Source: Stenopsyche tienmushanensis (taxonomy: Eukaryota > Arthropoda > Insecta > Trichoptera > Stenopsychidae). From it: DNA of 64,000 nt. Shown piece after piece: positions 9,901 through 21,911 of the stretch. The notes under the pieces were generated by a model. It was not told where the DNA came from and did no database searches. It saw only the letters and a list, made by a program, of their open reading frames with translations. How positions within the stretch are numbered: position 1 is the stretch's first letter; each line of letters opens with the position of its first letter. A program made the position numbers and the translations under genes. Location of the stretch: contig WACJ01000214.1 in the NCBI GenBank assembly GCA_008973525.1, positions 434,001 to 498,000 of the forward strand, in the 5' to 3' direction.

Positions 9901-12400
9901 ATCAAAAGTATGGCAAGCTTAAAGCCGAGCAAACTGTCGACGATAGAAAATTTTGGTCCACGCAATCAATGTATATTAAGAAAAATAATGTTTAAATACA
10001 ATGCAATATATTTTTGCATCCAAGTTTTGTTTAACGAAAAACGATCATATCTGCTCAAGGGCAGGGCTAACAACAACAGGGCATTAATAAAAATACATGT
10101 GTTTCTTCGACTTTTGATGTATATTCCCATCTATTTTAAAATCTAGAATTTGAATTAAGATTTCATTTTTAACTATGTATTTTGTAGAATTTGTTACTCT
10201 CATTTATAATTTTGATCAATAAAACATTGTTTAAATGATGTTGAAGTTATCAAAAAGGGCCATATACATTATTGAGTGTAGATGATATTTTTTTTAAATT
10301 TGTGGTTTCTCATTGCCTTCCACAAATAGTAAAGTTCAGATATAGATTATTTTAATAAAAATTTAGTAGTATAATTGTAGCAAAAATATCTTTATTAATC
10401 ATCTCTGTATTTTGTTTTTCAGATCCAGAAAATTAGGGTGAATCGATTTAAAATTTTACAACTTTTTTCTACAATCTGGTTTTGATTTCTAAGCTATATA
10501 GTAATAATACTGAATCCAAGCTTTTTTTAAACTAATTAAATTATACTCATATTTTTCAAACATTTCAAACATTAAGCTCGAGGGTCTGCTTCCAAAATAA
10601 TTTTCCATGTTTTCAAAAGCAAAGAAAATTTAATTACAGACAACTCACATATTATACATATCGGATAAAATATTTGTACATACACAATGCACGCCCATTA
10701 ATATATGCGTCAGTGCATTGAAAGGATTAAATGAAAGAAAATATTCCAATGATTTTGTGACACCTTGTACTATATTCATACGTCACAAGAATTCATCCAA
10801 AGACCCTTCTGTAATTTTGGAACTAATTGATATGAAATGGGTTCAAGGGAGTTCTTAGAGACTTGCTGCGCAATACGCATCACAAAGAGGATCTTGTGAG
10901 GCCACGTGAGACGTGCCCCATATTAGTACACGTGCAAATGCTTACAGATTCAAACTGTGGTTCGCTTCATAGACATTTGTATGTCTATTAATTAATAAAA
11001 TTTAAGCATTTTTCAAGATTTTCCGTCACCAAAACCATATATTGCGATACATTGGGAATGGTCGTGGAACAATAGTTCGTTCATTTTCAGCCGGTATTAA
11101 TAAATCGTTATCATATGGCATCGACGGAGACATCAGCAAACATTTTTCTTGACGAATCGTGACAAAGACTTGTCGGTCTAGAATGATTGAGAAGCACATC
11201 GTAAACCCCGACAATAATAAATCAATGAGATCCTTTCAGCTGCAAGTCGCACCGGTTTATCAAGAAGGGTTATTCGAAGGAACACGTGTTTGTTTATTTA
11301 GCAAGCCTTTGTACCTTTGGCTCGTGTTAAGGACTTTGATAAGCCAAAAATGTTGTAATCGACAACAATCGTGCCTATTAATAAGCAAAAAAAAAGTTTT
11401 GATCAGATGGATATAAATTGATTTCGCTTTGATGATAAGAAACATATGGTCTTGTGCTTTTTGCTAAATATTTGAAATGTGAATAGGGGCATTGCAGGAT
11501 ATTCAACAAGTACCTTACATTAATAAGACTGCTACCTTGAGCTAATTTTTGCATTTGGGCTCCACTTCAAATTGATCTATTTAGACAGTGATTTTTATTT
11601 AGATACCAATTTCGAATATGTACATTCTATTAGTTTTTATTTACTGCCCTAGTGTAAATACATTTAAATTTTATTTGAGAACAGTCCAACAATTTTTCAA
11701 ATACAGCTGTTAATATAGTTTTCAATGAGATAGAGAAAGGCTTCTATTGTAGTTGATTTGGACTATTATTAAATAGTAAAAACATACTAAATAGAGTAAT
11801 AAATATTCGAACTCAGTGAAATCTGTGACAGCGCGAAGAAAAGTGTTTCATTGTTCTGATGACGTCTATTTGTTTCGTGTGCAAAAATAAACTTAATTTG
11901 AAGCATTTTAAGATTCATTATCTGTAATTAAATGGTTTTTTTAATAAGCCGAATAAAAATCTGATTAGATCATATTTTAAGACGCTGTGATCATTAAAAA
12001 TAACTCTCTGTTTATGTTATGGAGCCAGAATAGAATGTAATGTAAAAATATTTGAAACATAGAAGATAATTGAGATCAACTACAATATAGAATAAATATC
12101 AACAAAGGATAAAAAGCAGCAAGATGAAGAAAATAATACGCTTGGTGATCGTTCTGAAGGTTTTAACGTATTCAAATTTCTGTCTATTTACTACCGCCTG
12201 CATCAACTAATATTTTTTAAAAAGGATTTTATAAGTATTCATAATGCATATGATTGATTGATTGTATGGGATTATCAGCAGAAAAAAATCATCTTATTTA
12301 TAGTCGAAAATTCAATATTTTATCACGGCATGTGCGTGTCTTATCTTAGATTTATTCACAGAGGCGCTAACGTACAATAAATTAAATAAATATTTTTTTG
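9900..12400. other. AT-rich non-coding stretch
   Basis: Long featureless AT-rich DNA apart from the E-box cluster at 10903-10934. Short frames are compositional. Confidence 0.5.
10903..10934. promoter_or_regulatory. E-box pair
   Basis: Two perfect CACGTG E-boxes (10903-10908 and 10929-10934) flank a GACGTG half-site near 10910. They lie in a locally GC-richer 150-bp segment. CACGTG is bound by bHLH, bHLH-PAS and bZIP dimers. Function is inferred only. Confidence 0.3.
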
Positions 12401-13328
12401 AGGCCCACCTCCACGAGCCTAAATTATCACCTGCCAAAATATGTCATGTCGAAAAAATGGCATTCTTCGATACGCTTTTACTTTTCATCTGTTCGTCGCG
12501 TACGGGCATAAATCAGATCGGCTTGCCTCCTAAGACGCATCTCCTTTTTCTTGCTAGGGACGATCATTGTTCTGGCACCTTGGGACGATGATAGATGCGA
12601 TTTTTCGTACTATAGCGACATTCTTTGATGAAGATAATGCGAAGATGTGCAACAGCAGCAGCAGGTACATGGCGCTGATTCAATGGATTCTGCACCTCAA
12701 TACCTGCCGCGGCACGTATGACTAAGCAGGGCTTCTCTATCATAAGCAATTTTGCTAAATTTAGTATTTCATCATAAAAAAAAATATTCGCATAAATTTA
12801 TTAAAGGAATCTGATCGTGTCAATAATGTATGATTAATAAATATATTTATATTTGATTAAAAAATAATTTTGACAACTGAAACGATCTAGGTTGAAAGTC
12901 CCTATCATCACAGTCAAATATCTTAAAGCAGTATGCTCTATTCAAAAAAATGTAGTCTCAATAGAGAAGAGAATGCATCAATTGTCTCCTTTGCCCGAAC
13001 TCTATTATGCAACTTTAGCATGTGCTGGAGTCGTATAAAAAGAAGAAAATATGTGAGATGTTCAAAATAAAGCTATAATATTAAATACATCAATGTTTTA
13101 CATCGTATTGCAAAATATGTAACAATTGCTATTGTATAAATAATCGATTGAATTGCCATTTAATACTAGATACTATTAAAGCTAATTTTAGTCAAAATGC
13201 AAATTATATTTGTGTAATAACAGGTCATAGATTATCCATAGATTAGTCCGGGAAAATATTTAAACATGTCACCAATCTAGAGGGTCACTTTTTCTTAATT
13301 GGTCATCTCAGTTTATTACGCATTATTT
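12400..13328. other. Mixed non-coding stretch
   Basis: 12400-12740 is more balanced in composition and could hold a regulatory block. The rest is AT-rich. A 61-codon minus-strand frame at 12564-12749 has no recognisable domain. Confidence 0.4.
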
Positions 13329-13421
13329 CATTTTTCAAAAGGAAATATCTCAAAGAATGTCGTCTATAATTTTGGCGAAGAAATTCCGATGATATCAATG
13401 TTTTTTGACTAATTCGCGAAA
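13329..13421 (-). repeat. Two-copy repeat, copy 1
   Basis: About 93 bp shared with 30684-30775 in the same orientation. Common words include CATTTTTCAAAA, GTCTATAATTTT and TAATTCGCGAAA. It covers the stop codon and 3' flank of the MADF-like frame. Conservation of the frame's end in both copies indicates a once-coding element. Confidence 0.6.
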
Positions 13422-13613
13422 TGCGCTCGAAGCAATCACTTCGTCCAGATTGCGCCCCAACACCTCTGAGAACGCTGCGGTCGCAGACTTGTCCCTATAC
13501 CTGTTTTTGTTTGCAGGCCAGAGACTCCTGTTGGGGACCTTTCTTATCTTTGTTCTAGTAAAGAAGCAAATAAGGTCAAAAAATGTTAACATAAATTGAA
13601 AAAAGGCAAACAA
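13395..13613 (-). pseudogene. MADF-like transposon protein, C-terminal fragment
   Basis: The minus frame of 72 codons ends at the stop at 13395. Residues ~30-55 follow the spacing of a MADF (Myb/SANT-like, PF10545-type) domain: an Ile-containing helix, LW at about 31-32, a YRDK motif, then AF-SEVLG-NL where the family has A-W/F-E-I. The last residues are AFRELVKKH. The 3' end and downstream 60 bp recur at 30684-30775, where the last residues read KFRELAVKH, so this belongs to a repeated element. MADF proteins are DNA-binding and occur as accessory genes in some DNA transposons. The N-terminal third looks like read-through. The domain call is from pattern, not a search. Confidence 0.35.
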
Positions 13614-14750
13614 ATGGATAGTAAGGGCACAAAAAGAAAAAGCTCTGTACGAAGTGCTTCGAAAATCGAACAGTTAACTAATTAATTAATAAAATATGTA
13701 TTTAATCATTATGGCTTAGTTATTCGCCGATATCCAGACTCAATATACAATATTAAAAATGTTATTTGGGTGATATAATATCATAAAAATTTGACTGATT
13801 AAGCTCCTCAGCAATCACACTGTTCGGAAGGCGCAGATTCTTGGTGCGATAATCTTTTTAACTTTTTGTTTCAGGTAAGCCTGAATGAAAATACTGATGA
13901 ATGCTGCGAACTTGCATATTTTTTGACTTGCCATTTTGATGTTTTAAAAACGATATAATATATATTCTTTTTAACTACGAATTTATTTTTTTAGTATTAT
14001 ATAAGACTTCAAAAAAATCATTTCATTATACGGTGCATTTATTGTAAAGAAATTGTTAAAAATTGACTATTTTTTGGGTCGTAAAAGTGAGATGACCCCT
14101 TTATAGATTATAATCCAAATGTAATATAATGGTGGGTGAAGTTAGTATCACGTTTCCTTAGAAATTTACAATAATATTAGTGAAAACAAGTACAGAATTG
14201 AAAGCACGAAGAGTTTTTAAAAGATAGCAGTGTTTAGCTCAAGATATATTAGTGACATTTTTAGCTTTATTATGTATATATGATACAGATGAGCAAACAA
14301 ATGTTAACGTTTTTATGGCTTAAGAAATTGGATCCTTCAGTTTTTTTGAATACCATGAGTTGAAATTGCTTCAAGGAAATTCTAAAATTCTTGCTTTTTG
14401 ATAGAAAAAACCAGCAAAACCGACGCTTGTGTGAAGATAAATTTGTTTTCGCATCAAGAATATAGGACACATTCATTGAAAACAGTCAAAATTATTGCAG
14501 ATCAGTTGCAAATATCACGATTGATATAGGTTCACTTAATTCATGCCGTATAAAGCATATAAATTATCTGATATAAAATGCGAATATATTATAAATATAT
14601 GTCTTTACTTGGAAAAATGCGAAATACGATCATGATAAATTTACAACAAAAGTCTTAAATAAAGCGGCAAATCACGGTATATTTTTGAACATCCTCCGCT
14701 TATTTCTTTCGTCATTGTCAGCAAGTAAATAAAAATATATTTCAAAAGAC
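13614..14750. other. AT-rich non-coding stretch
   Basis: No gene or repeat was recognised. ORFs are short and compositional. Confidence 0.5.
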
Positions 14751-15130
14751 GCACCTTGTGGACACGGTTATTGTTGGCAGATGAATCGCTCATGGAGGAC
14801 GGGCTGATCTCCTCACCCGGAGATATCTCGGTTTATCTAAAAACCCAATGTGCGATCCTAATCGTAAAAGCACACCGTGGAATTCTTGCCGAATTTTTCA
14901 TCCTTTCGCGACAAAAAAGTGCCTTTTTTATCACATGGGTTAGAAAAAAAGGCCGAAAGGACTGATTTTTACGACACGTGTTTTTCACGTCACTTTCGTC
15001 ACGTATGATAACTGATTAACTTATTTTTTTACATATGCATGTACCACACATGTGGCGGATCGTCTGTCAACAGCATCCTTAATAAGGATTGAGGGCAACG
15101 CTTATTAGAATCACATGCTCTGTCGCATAG
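14750..15130. promoter_or_regulatory. Higher-complexity block with CACGT sites
   Basis: A ~380-bp block of more balanced base composition contains a CACGTG E-box (14975-14980), CACGTC (14986-14991) and CACGTA (15000-15005). Each CACGT core is about 11-14 bp from the next, on roughly the same helical face. A 69-codon frame (14756-14965) overlaps but is not recognisable. A cis-regulatory role is inferred. Confidence 0.25.
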
Positions 15131-16221
15131 GTGTTCATAGACTGAATTCCACACGTCGATTTGACATGTAACTTGTATTTATTATAATAAATTAAATTTA
15201 AAATTTGTAGGTCTTACCATAGTATCAATATTGCTGCAAGTGATAATTGGTCCAATGCATAATATATTTACAATTAGTGAACATACAGACTTCTAGTGCG
15301 TGTGGTGTTTAATTATACTAAAAGTACAAAAAAATGCCAAATATCTGGCAAATCATCTTAGAACCATATTATTATGTAGTTTCACGGTTTAGAATGCATA
15401 ATATATCTATAATAAATGATCGATTGTGTAATTTCGTGTCTATATTAATGAACAATTACTACTGATCATCTTTCTTATCCTGAGTTATTTTATGCACCCT
15501 CTTGACAAAGGTAAGTTCCTTTTGTTTATGATGGTTCATACGCAGAATTAAAACAGCATTTGCCTATTTAGAAGGCTGTGTTTTTATATGTTCACCTGGG
15601 GAATCAATTTTGTGTGATTTTACAAATAAAACGCGAACGTTTTACTAACTTTAATATCGATGGCAAGACATGGTAAATGTTGCAGATGATATGGATGTTA
15701 TCCTTTAAAATGAGAGAATATTAAAAAGGCCATAATTCTGCATTTGACTACGTAAAATATGCGATAGGATCCTTTGATTATTTTACATCAACAAATATAT
15801 ATCCTAAAACGTAAGCAGTATTTTCAGGTTTCCATAACCATTCTTAACTATTCTATCGTAATTAAGAGCATAAAGAAATAGTTATAAGTCGCCTTGTTGG
15901 GTGGGTGGGCCATAAAATAATACCTATATGTTTTATGCCGTCGCCTATTGTTAAAGGATTATCTGCATTATAAATTCGAGAGTAAAACTCTAAAATGATG
16001 TACGACTATAATTTTTTTATGTTTCGTATAATTGATGACTTGGCGTTATGTTGAATAAGTGGACAACGCTGAAGAATGAATAATGCTGTTAGAACTAAAA
16101 CTAAAATTCGTCAAGGAGCTCGTTAATCCGGCATCCTGTTTTCGGATGTTGATAATAATGGGAAATTCAAAAGATAATATTTCAACTCATCGATAGCTAA
16201 CTTCACATATACAGATACACA
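15130..16221. other. AT-rich non-coding stretch
   Basis: Nothing recognised. Confidence 0.5.
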
Positions 16222-16275
16222 CAGGGTGTGCTAGCATCGTTCAATTATGGTTGTTATAACGATGCTGATAATGCG

Positions 16276-16470
16276 GTCTCAAGATCTGACACCACTGGAT
16301 TTCTTTGTCTAGGGATGTGCCCTATTCCGTGCAATGCACAGTCTCCAGAACTGGCACCACTGGATTTTTTTGTCTAGGAACGTGCTCTATTCCGTGGCAT
16401 GCACAGTCTCCAGATCTGACACCACTGGATTTATTTATCTGGGAACATCCAAAAGAATTAATTTACACGG
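16276..16470 (+). repeat. 65-bp tandem repeat, three units
   Basis: Units start at 16276, 16341 and 16406, each opening with GTCTC(A/C)AGA and containing CACCACTGGATTT. The first two are full; the third diverges after about 40 bp into the downstream transposase sequence. Units also share TGTCTAGGRAYGTGC and CTATTCCGTG. A related two-unit version lies on the minus strand at 19795-19890. Confidence 0.8.
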
Positions 16471-16505
16471 CAGAGGTGCAAAAAAAAAAGAAATCTTATG
16501 AATAA
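16276..16505 (+). pseudogene. Transposase C-terminal remnant with tandem duplication
   Basis: In the last repeat unit and beyond the frame reads QSPDLTPLDLFIW, then KELIYTAEVQ. These correspond to the third catalytic acidic motif (D in TPLD) and following helix of Tc1/mariner-superfamily DDE transposases. Upstream, nearly three copies of a 65-bp unit repeat the segment encoding SPDLTPLD-F at 16276, 16341 and 16406. Because 65 is not a multiple of three, each copy is in a different frame, so only one can be read at a time. The protein cannot be functional. Confidence 0.7.
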
Positions 16506-16669
16506 TCGCCACCTTTGCAAAAATGAAAGACGAAATGCTGCCCAATTTGAACAAATTTTGTAAATAAATTTAATAAAAAAAACTGACCCAGGAAAACTGG
16601 TATAATTAAATCATTCAAGTTTAACTACTTATTGAATGATTTGTGTGATATGTATTATCTACAAATCTA

Positions 16670-17080
16670 ATTATTTGTTTGCAGATTATTGATATATAAA
16701 CAAGATTTAACTTTGTCTAAAGTCTGCAAAAATATAGATTTACTTTATTAGAAATAATATGACAAGAATAGAAAAATTAGCAATGCTATGAAATATTAGT
16801 TTACTAACTTTTCAGTTATTCAATTAAATGAAATAAATAGAAAATGAGAAGTTAACTATAGGAATAATTATTGATGTCGCTTTATGTCAAAATTTTATTG
16901 ATCTTCAAATAATCCTATTTAAAAGATAATTCTGTACACACTTAAATTCCTATTTAGCCCTATTGAATTGTAATATATGCAGACGGCGTTTGGCGTCTGA
17001 AATGCAATAAAAATAACTGTCGGATGCTATATTTCATCTATAAACTCAGTAAAAAATGTAAACACCATTCCCTTATCAGA
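16670..17080. other. AT-rich non-coding stretch
   Basis: This may contain heavily decayed sequence of the preceding element but it cannot be aligned by eye. Otherwise nothing. Confidence 0.4.
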
Positions 17081-18170
17081 TATAGTTGATAGATCATCCA
17101 CCGCCTAGATTTCGCATAGCATTAACGATTCCAGCACTCATAAAAAGTTCCACGATTCAAGGGTCAACAGTCGCAAAATAATAAAATCCTGACCCTCTGA
17201 TACTCGATAGCATCAATCAACCAAGATACGGTGACGATCTTCTTAAGATGTCGTATAAATTGAATGAAAATAGCAAAAATTCGCCGTCTAGACTCGTTCC
17301 CTAATGAGACCGACAATTGGAATGGCCTCATATTACGGAACATGAGGATTGCATACTGATGGACCTGATCCATTAAAAGATGAATTTTGACTGCAACAAT
17401 AAGACACCGAGATTAATGACTGTGGCGACAGATAAATCCACTCGAAGATGGACAAACAGCTTCTCGGCAATAATTGATTTAAAAGCTTCGTGGGTCACCT
17501 TAAGTAATCGAGGCTCCAAAGCAAAGGCCCAAAATCGCATATCAGGCCAAAATGGATTATATTGAATATGTACTCAAAACATGATCGAGCAAGATCATGA
17601 CCTCTCTGCTTTTTTTTAACGAGAAATTGAGATCGATCCACATTTCATTGCGTGGCTCTTTGATAGCCGAAGAAGTCGACGCATGAACAAACAATAATTC
17701 GCATGATTCGTAACGACCAAATGATCAATTACGACGGTCGTTATTGCTAAATCTATTATGGCCATTGTGGGCAGATTAGCATGGTTCATAAGGAATGATT
17801 CTCGAGCGAGTCAACCGAGTGCTTCTGAATGCAGATTGGAGTGGCGCGCTCACTTCGTGAAGATCAAACGGTTACTTTTTGTTTGCATACAAGAAGACAC
17901 AGAAATCTCGTCACGAAGCTGTTCCCCTTTTTACGCAGCGACTTCCCAAATTCATGTGGCCACTTGTGATCCTCTTTATACCTGCGGATAAGACAAATCG
18001 TGCGAATGCCTTGTGCATCTACTTGACTTATTGTAAATGTAAGCGGAACAACGGTACTCCGGATCACGATGAAGAATTCATACGGATTTTTCTTATGGCT
18101 ACCAGATTTGAGCTACTGGTGTAGCGAGATGGCGGTCATCTTGTTATTCAATTGCTTGAATATTGCACCC
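17080..18170. other. 1.1-kb higher-complexity block, possible enhancer
   Basis: Base composition is clearly more balanced than the flanks, and short ORFs appear on both strands (17164-17373 minus, 17380-17565, 17758-17991 and 17879-18124 plus) without any recognisable domain. Nuclear-receptor-like half sites occur (TCAAGGGTCA near 17156, GGGTCACCTT near 17492). ORFs on both strands without codon-like bias argue for conserved regulatory DNA rather than exons, but this is inference. Confidence 0.3.
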
Positions 18171-19082
18171 AGGAATGAACAACGGTCGCTTAGTATACAT
18201 ATTATTTTTGGATCGGGGCTTCTAAGCATTGTTTTATTTCTGATTTAAATTATCCACCAAACACATTGATGTTGGGAAAATTTGATATCATCAGCAATGA
18301 CGTGAGTGTTTGAAATATATGGGCTTACAATCAATGTGCCATTTTTACTATAATTGCTGATTGTTTTTTTTTAAATTAGCTTTTATTAACCCATAGCATA
18401 CCAATTTGAAAAGGTTTGGACTTGATTCCCATATTAGAATTGAATTGAATTACAAGCCCAAACATTAAACACTAAACTATCTACGGCTACAGATGGATTA
18501 CTATAATTATTTATTTATGTATAAAGTAAGAATAGAAATTTAAAAATATTCGAAAAAATATACTATAATTTTATATGAATCTATTTTCATGAATCGTTAT
18601 TTCAACTTGATTGATGTTTTCATGGCCATGCTTTGTGAATTATAATATGTTAAATTCTTGAGTCACCAAAATATGCAAAATAATTCTGTATATTGATACA
18701 AAAAAAGAGTAGTTATAGTAGATAATATGACAATGATGCATTATTATAATTGAAGTGATTTTTCCAAGATATAGTACGAAAATTGTGCTAGGTTCCAAAT
18801 ATAAAAACTATAATAATTAAAATTGCTACTTAAAAAAATATTTTTACGTTAAATGAATATTTATAAATTAATAAACAGAGTAAGGTCGTCTCTTAAAATT
18901 CATTCTTCTTTCAGTAGAAGGATCTTTATTTAAAAATATAGCTTCAATTATCCAACCAAATTAAGGATTTCCATCCGTGATATCACCCTTTGAATTTTTT
19001 TCCCCGCAGTAATTTTGAATATCTTCGTTTTTCATTTTATATAAATACCTGTTGCCTGCTCTTCCTGCAGGTCCACAATATA
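18170..19082. other. AT-rich non-coding stretch
   Basis: No gene or repeat was recognised. Confidence 0.5.
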
Positions 19083-20000
19083 CAGAGTGTTTAGCATATG
19101 GACGAACAATTTTTTTTAGGGTTAAGGGAGTCTTTTGCTATATTTTGCATATAGGCCTTATTTCCTAAATTTCAAAAAAAATTATTTTAATTTTTCAAAA
19201 TTTTGAAAAAATACTCAAAATTTCACCTTTAAATAGTCATAACTTTTTAATCTGTGATTATGATAGCATGAAATAACTGATTTTGTATTTTGTAATGTTT
19301 TGTAATCTAAATAAATCATATTATGCAATCTGGTTTAAAGAAAATTAGTTTCTGAGTATCTAAAGTCAAATAAAATGTACAAACCAATGAGAAATTTTAA
19401 CTTCTTAATTTTTTAACCAAAAAACTAATAAATATTTTGAACTTAATTTAACTTTAAAAATTTTTCTAGATTATACCCTTTCCAACGATATGCTACATGT
19501 CATATAAATAATTCAATAAGTCGTTGACTTGAAGAGATACCAGTTTACTAGGGTCAGGGTAAAGAAAATGCTTTTCATGCTTAAGATGTTTTTATTCAAT
19601 TTATTTACAAAATTTGTTCAAATTAATCACCTTTGTTTCGTATGCACGCATGAAATCTTTTCATTATTTCAACTGTAGTTGTCTGAAGTAGCATTTCCCC
19701 TTTAATTTTTGCAAAGGCGGTGATTATTCCAATTAGGATTTCTTTTGTGGGAACCTATGTCGTGTGAATTAATTCTTTTATACGTCCCTAGACAAATAAA
19801 TCCAGTAGTATCAGGTCTGGAGAATATATTAGCTACGAAATAGGGCTCGTCCCCAGACAAAGAAATCCAGTGGTGTCAGATCTGGACACCGTGCGAGTCA
19901 ACATTAACATTTAGGACATAGGACCTATATATGAAACGTAGCAAAAGACCCGCCTAAACCCACAAAAAATAATTGTCGATCTATGTGCAAAATACCCTTT
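19083..20000 (-). mobile_element. DDE transposon, SPDLTPLD family, copy 2 with both ends
   Basis: Both termini are present as long (~75-80 bp) imperfect inverted repeats. The left end runs from CAGAGTGTTTAGCAT at 19083 through AGTCTTTTGCTATATTTTGC to ATAGGCCTTA. The right end, read on the minus strand, starts near 20000 and contains GGGTCTTTTGCTACGTTTC and ATAGGTCCTA. The ~920-bp copy keeps the transposase C-terminus on the minus strand and about 500 bp of 3' non-coding DNA. The N-terminal and central transposase are deleted. Its 3' part aligns along ~480 bp with 49634-50095. Confidence 0.7.
19625..19905 (-). pseudogene. Transposase C-terminal remnant
   Basis: Read on the minus strand, the sequence gives SPDL-LLDLFV, then a stop where the family has Trp, then RIKELIHTT, a helix reading IIAFAKIKGEMLL-like in mixed frames, and a terminal RRFHACIRNKGD/FEQIL-like block. 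These match the layout of the C-terminal third of Tc1/mariner-superfamily transposases with an SPDLTPLD catalytic motif. A second, partial SPDLTPLD unit upstream at 19860-19885 mirrors the tandem units of copy 1, so the duplication predates the split of the copies. Stops and frameshifts make it a pseudogene. Confidence 0.6.
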
Positions 20001-21527
20001 AAATTATTTAAATAGTAAATAGTTTATATGAATAGCGCTTATTGACCTGATTTACGCAAATTTTGTAAAATATATTCACTGCATATTTTTCAGCTAATTC
20101 TGGTTTTGCGAATTCAATTCAATAATACAATCAATACAATTATTTTTGTAGGTTATTAAAATATTATATCAATATGAACACTATGTCAAAATGAAACTCG
20201 GACAGCTGATAGGATATTGTACATTAATTGTTGTACGGAACAATAATTATTTGCTGTCATCTGAATAAGTACAACATTATCATCCTTATATGGAAAGTCG
20301 TTTAGCTCGTATCTATTAGAATCCGATTAACGTGACACATTGACGTGATGTATTCAATGAAAATTATCATTGATATAATTCAAAGGTCAGCTTCATTCAT
20401 TTTAATATAAGAATTAAATCATGTCGATTGAATTTTGAATCTTAATGTCTATTTAAATTCCATCACATCCTTATACTCTCTCGTAAGTATTTCGATAGCT
20501 CGCCTGAAATATACAAAATTGAATTTAATGATTGCATAAAAGCAGTATATAAAAAAAAACTTAATAGAGCCAACAATTTGTGTTCGTGTACTTGATTCTG
20601 GATGCTTTTTCCTTGTCGTTCATGGACTGGTGGCTAGGCCATCTTCTACTCGATATATTCCTCCCACATTCCTCATTAACTGGTGTTAATCTGATGTGAT
20701 TAATCGCAAGTATTGCCTATCTAAACTTTCGTTTTTATTAATGCACGACCATCGTACGCTGAATAGAGTTGTAATTGACTCAAGGATCACGGATATGAAG
20801 TAATTTAAACGCAGCCTCTAGCGTCGTATGTGGTAGCATCATTATCTAAAAGTTATGTCTGTGGATCCGGTTGCACCATTATTAATAGTTGTTTACTCTG
20901 AAAGAATTTAATAAATGTACATTGATAACATTTTTATGGACGACGGCCGAACAACGGTGAAAAAAATTATAAAAAAACGTATTTTCTCGTTTCCTTATGG
21001 ACGCAGTAAAAGGTTAATCTTCTGAATACGAAATGAGGTAAAAATCTCATTTTAACACTTGGTTTTTAATGCGATAGATCAAAACAGAGTTAAATTCAGC
21101 CATAAAGCATTGTAGTAATAAATTTCTTTGGTGGCGCATACGTGGAAGATTTAATCATGTACAGAGTGTTTAAAAATAATTTTGAAAATTCAGTTAGATA
21201 TTCAATTAAAATATATATATATATTAACCAATCATTGTCATGGAAAACGCTTATTGGATCAAATTTAAATTTTCTGCAGACTTGCGAAAAATCACGCAGA
21301 TCTTGTATTCAAAGAGATTGTGCATTTGAAATTGATCATCGATTTTTTTTATAAAATAATTTGGTACAATTATAAAATCGTTCGTTAATATAATATTACT
21401 CCAAGACCAACCTATGAACATTAGAACAAGCTTTACTCGTAAAATTTACACGCGTTCTGTCAACGTGGTTTTGAAACGATAAAGTACTAAAAAAAGGTGA
21501 TAAATAATCTTCAAGAAAACACATCAA
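20000..21527. other. AT-rich non-coding stretch
   Basis: 20590-20900 is somewhat more complex. The remainder is AT-rich. The 70-codon frame at 21142-21354 is compositional. Confidence 0.45.
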
Positions 21528-21722
21528 GTGATTCTACCTGTTCCACTCTTAATGTTTTATTTTTATGATCTTTTATTAGAAGTCATAAGTAGACGAAGAA
21601 GAACGTTGAACCTGTTGCTTCATATCGTCTCAGCACTGAGTGATTTGATTTATGTAGCTTTTATAGTAGCCGATAATGTTTACTTAGTGAAAAAAATGTG
21701 CGGCACACCGTATGACTCCTGA
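21528..21722 (+). other. Unrecognised 64-codon hydrophobic ORF
   Basis: The frame has two hydrophobic stretches (residues 1-17 and about 28-50) separated by the basic run SRRRR, so it would resemble a small membrane protein. It overlaps by a few bases the frame at 21712-21912, which has two adjacent Cys pairs. No family is recognised and there is no splice context, so chance is quite possible. Confidence 0.12.
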
Positions 21723-21911
21723 TGACCATAAAAAACCTTTTTATAACCGTGATTTGTTGCTCGAAACGAAGAAAAGGTGTTGTTGTGGCGTTCAAACGGA
21801 GGAAAGATTCGTATTTGCGCAAGGTGTTGGCATTGAATTAGGACCATGGACGCCTGCATTCAAACTTTTCATATATCAGATTAGGATTGAAGATCAAATG
21901 TTCTTAATTTA

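Larger units (their letters stand above)
16222..16670 (+). mobile_element. DDE transposon fragment, SPDLTPLD family, copy 1
   Basis: The copy appears to begin with CAGGGTGTGCTAGCAT (16222), similar to the terminus of copy 2 (CAGAGTGTTTAGCAT). A 9-bp hairpin follows: AGCATCGTT (16233-16241) with AACGATGCT (16258-16266). Most of the transposase is deleted; only its C-terminal part remains (16276-16560). The downstream sequence (AACTGGTATAA, then TTATTGAATGATTTGT, to about 16670) matches copy 3 at 49650-49700 in the same orientation and copy 2 in reverse. This is a decayed member of an IS630-Tc1-mariner type family. Confidence 0.65.

Noticed and set aside
9527..10146. Two overlapping plus-strand ORFs (123 and 132 codons)
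   Set aside because: The first is an alternative frame of the same GC-rich island, the second runs into AT-rich DNA. No domain or splice signal supports either over the other.
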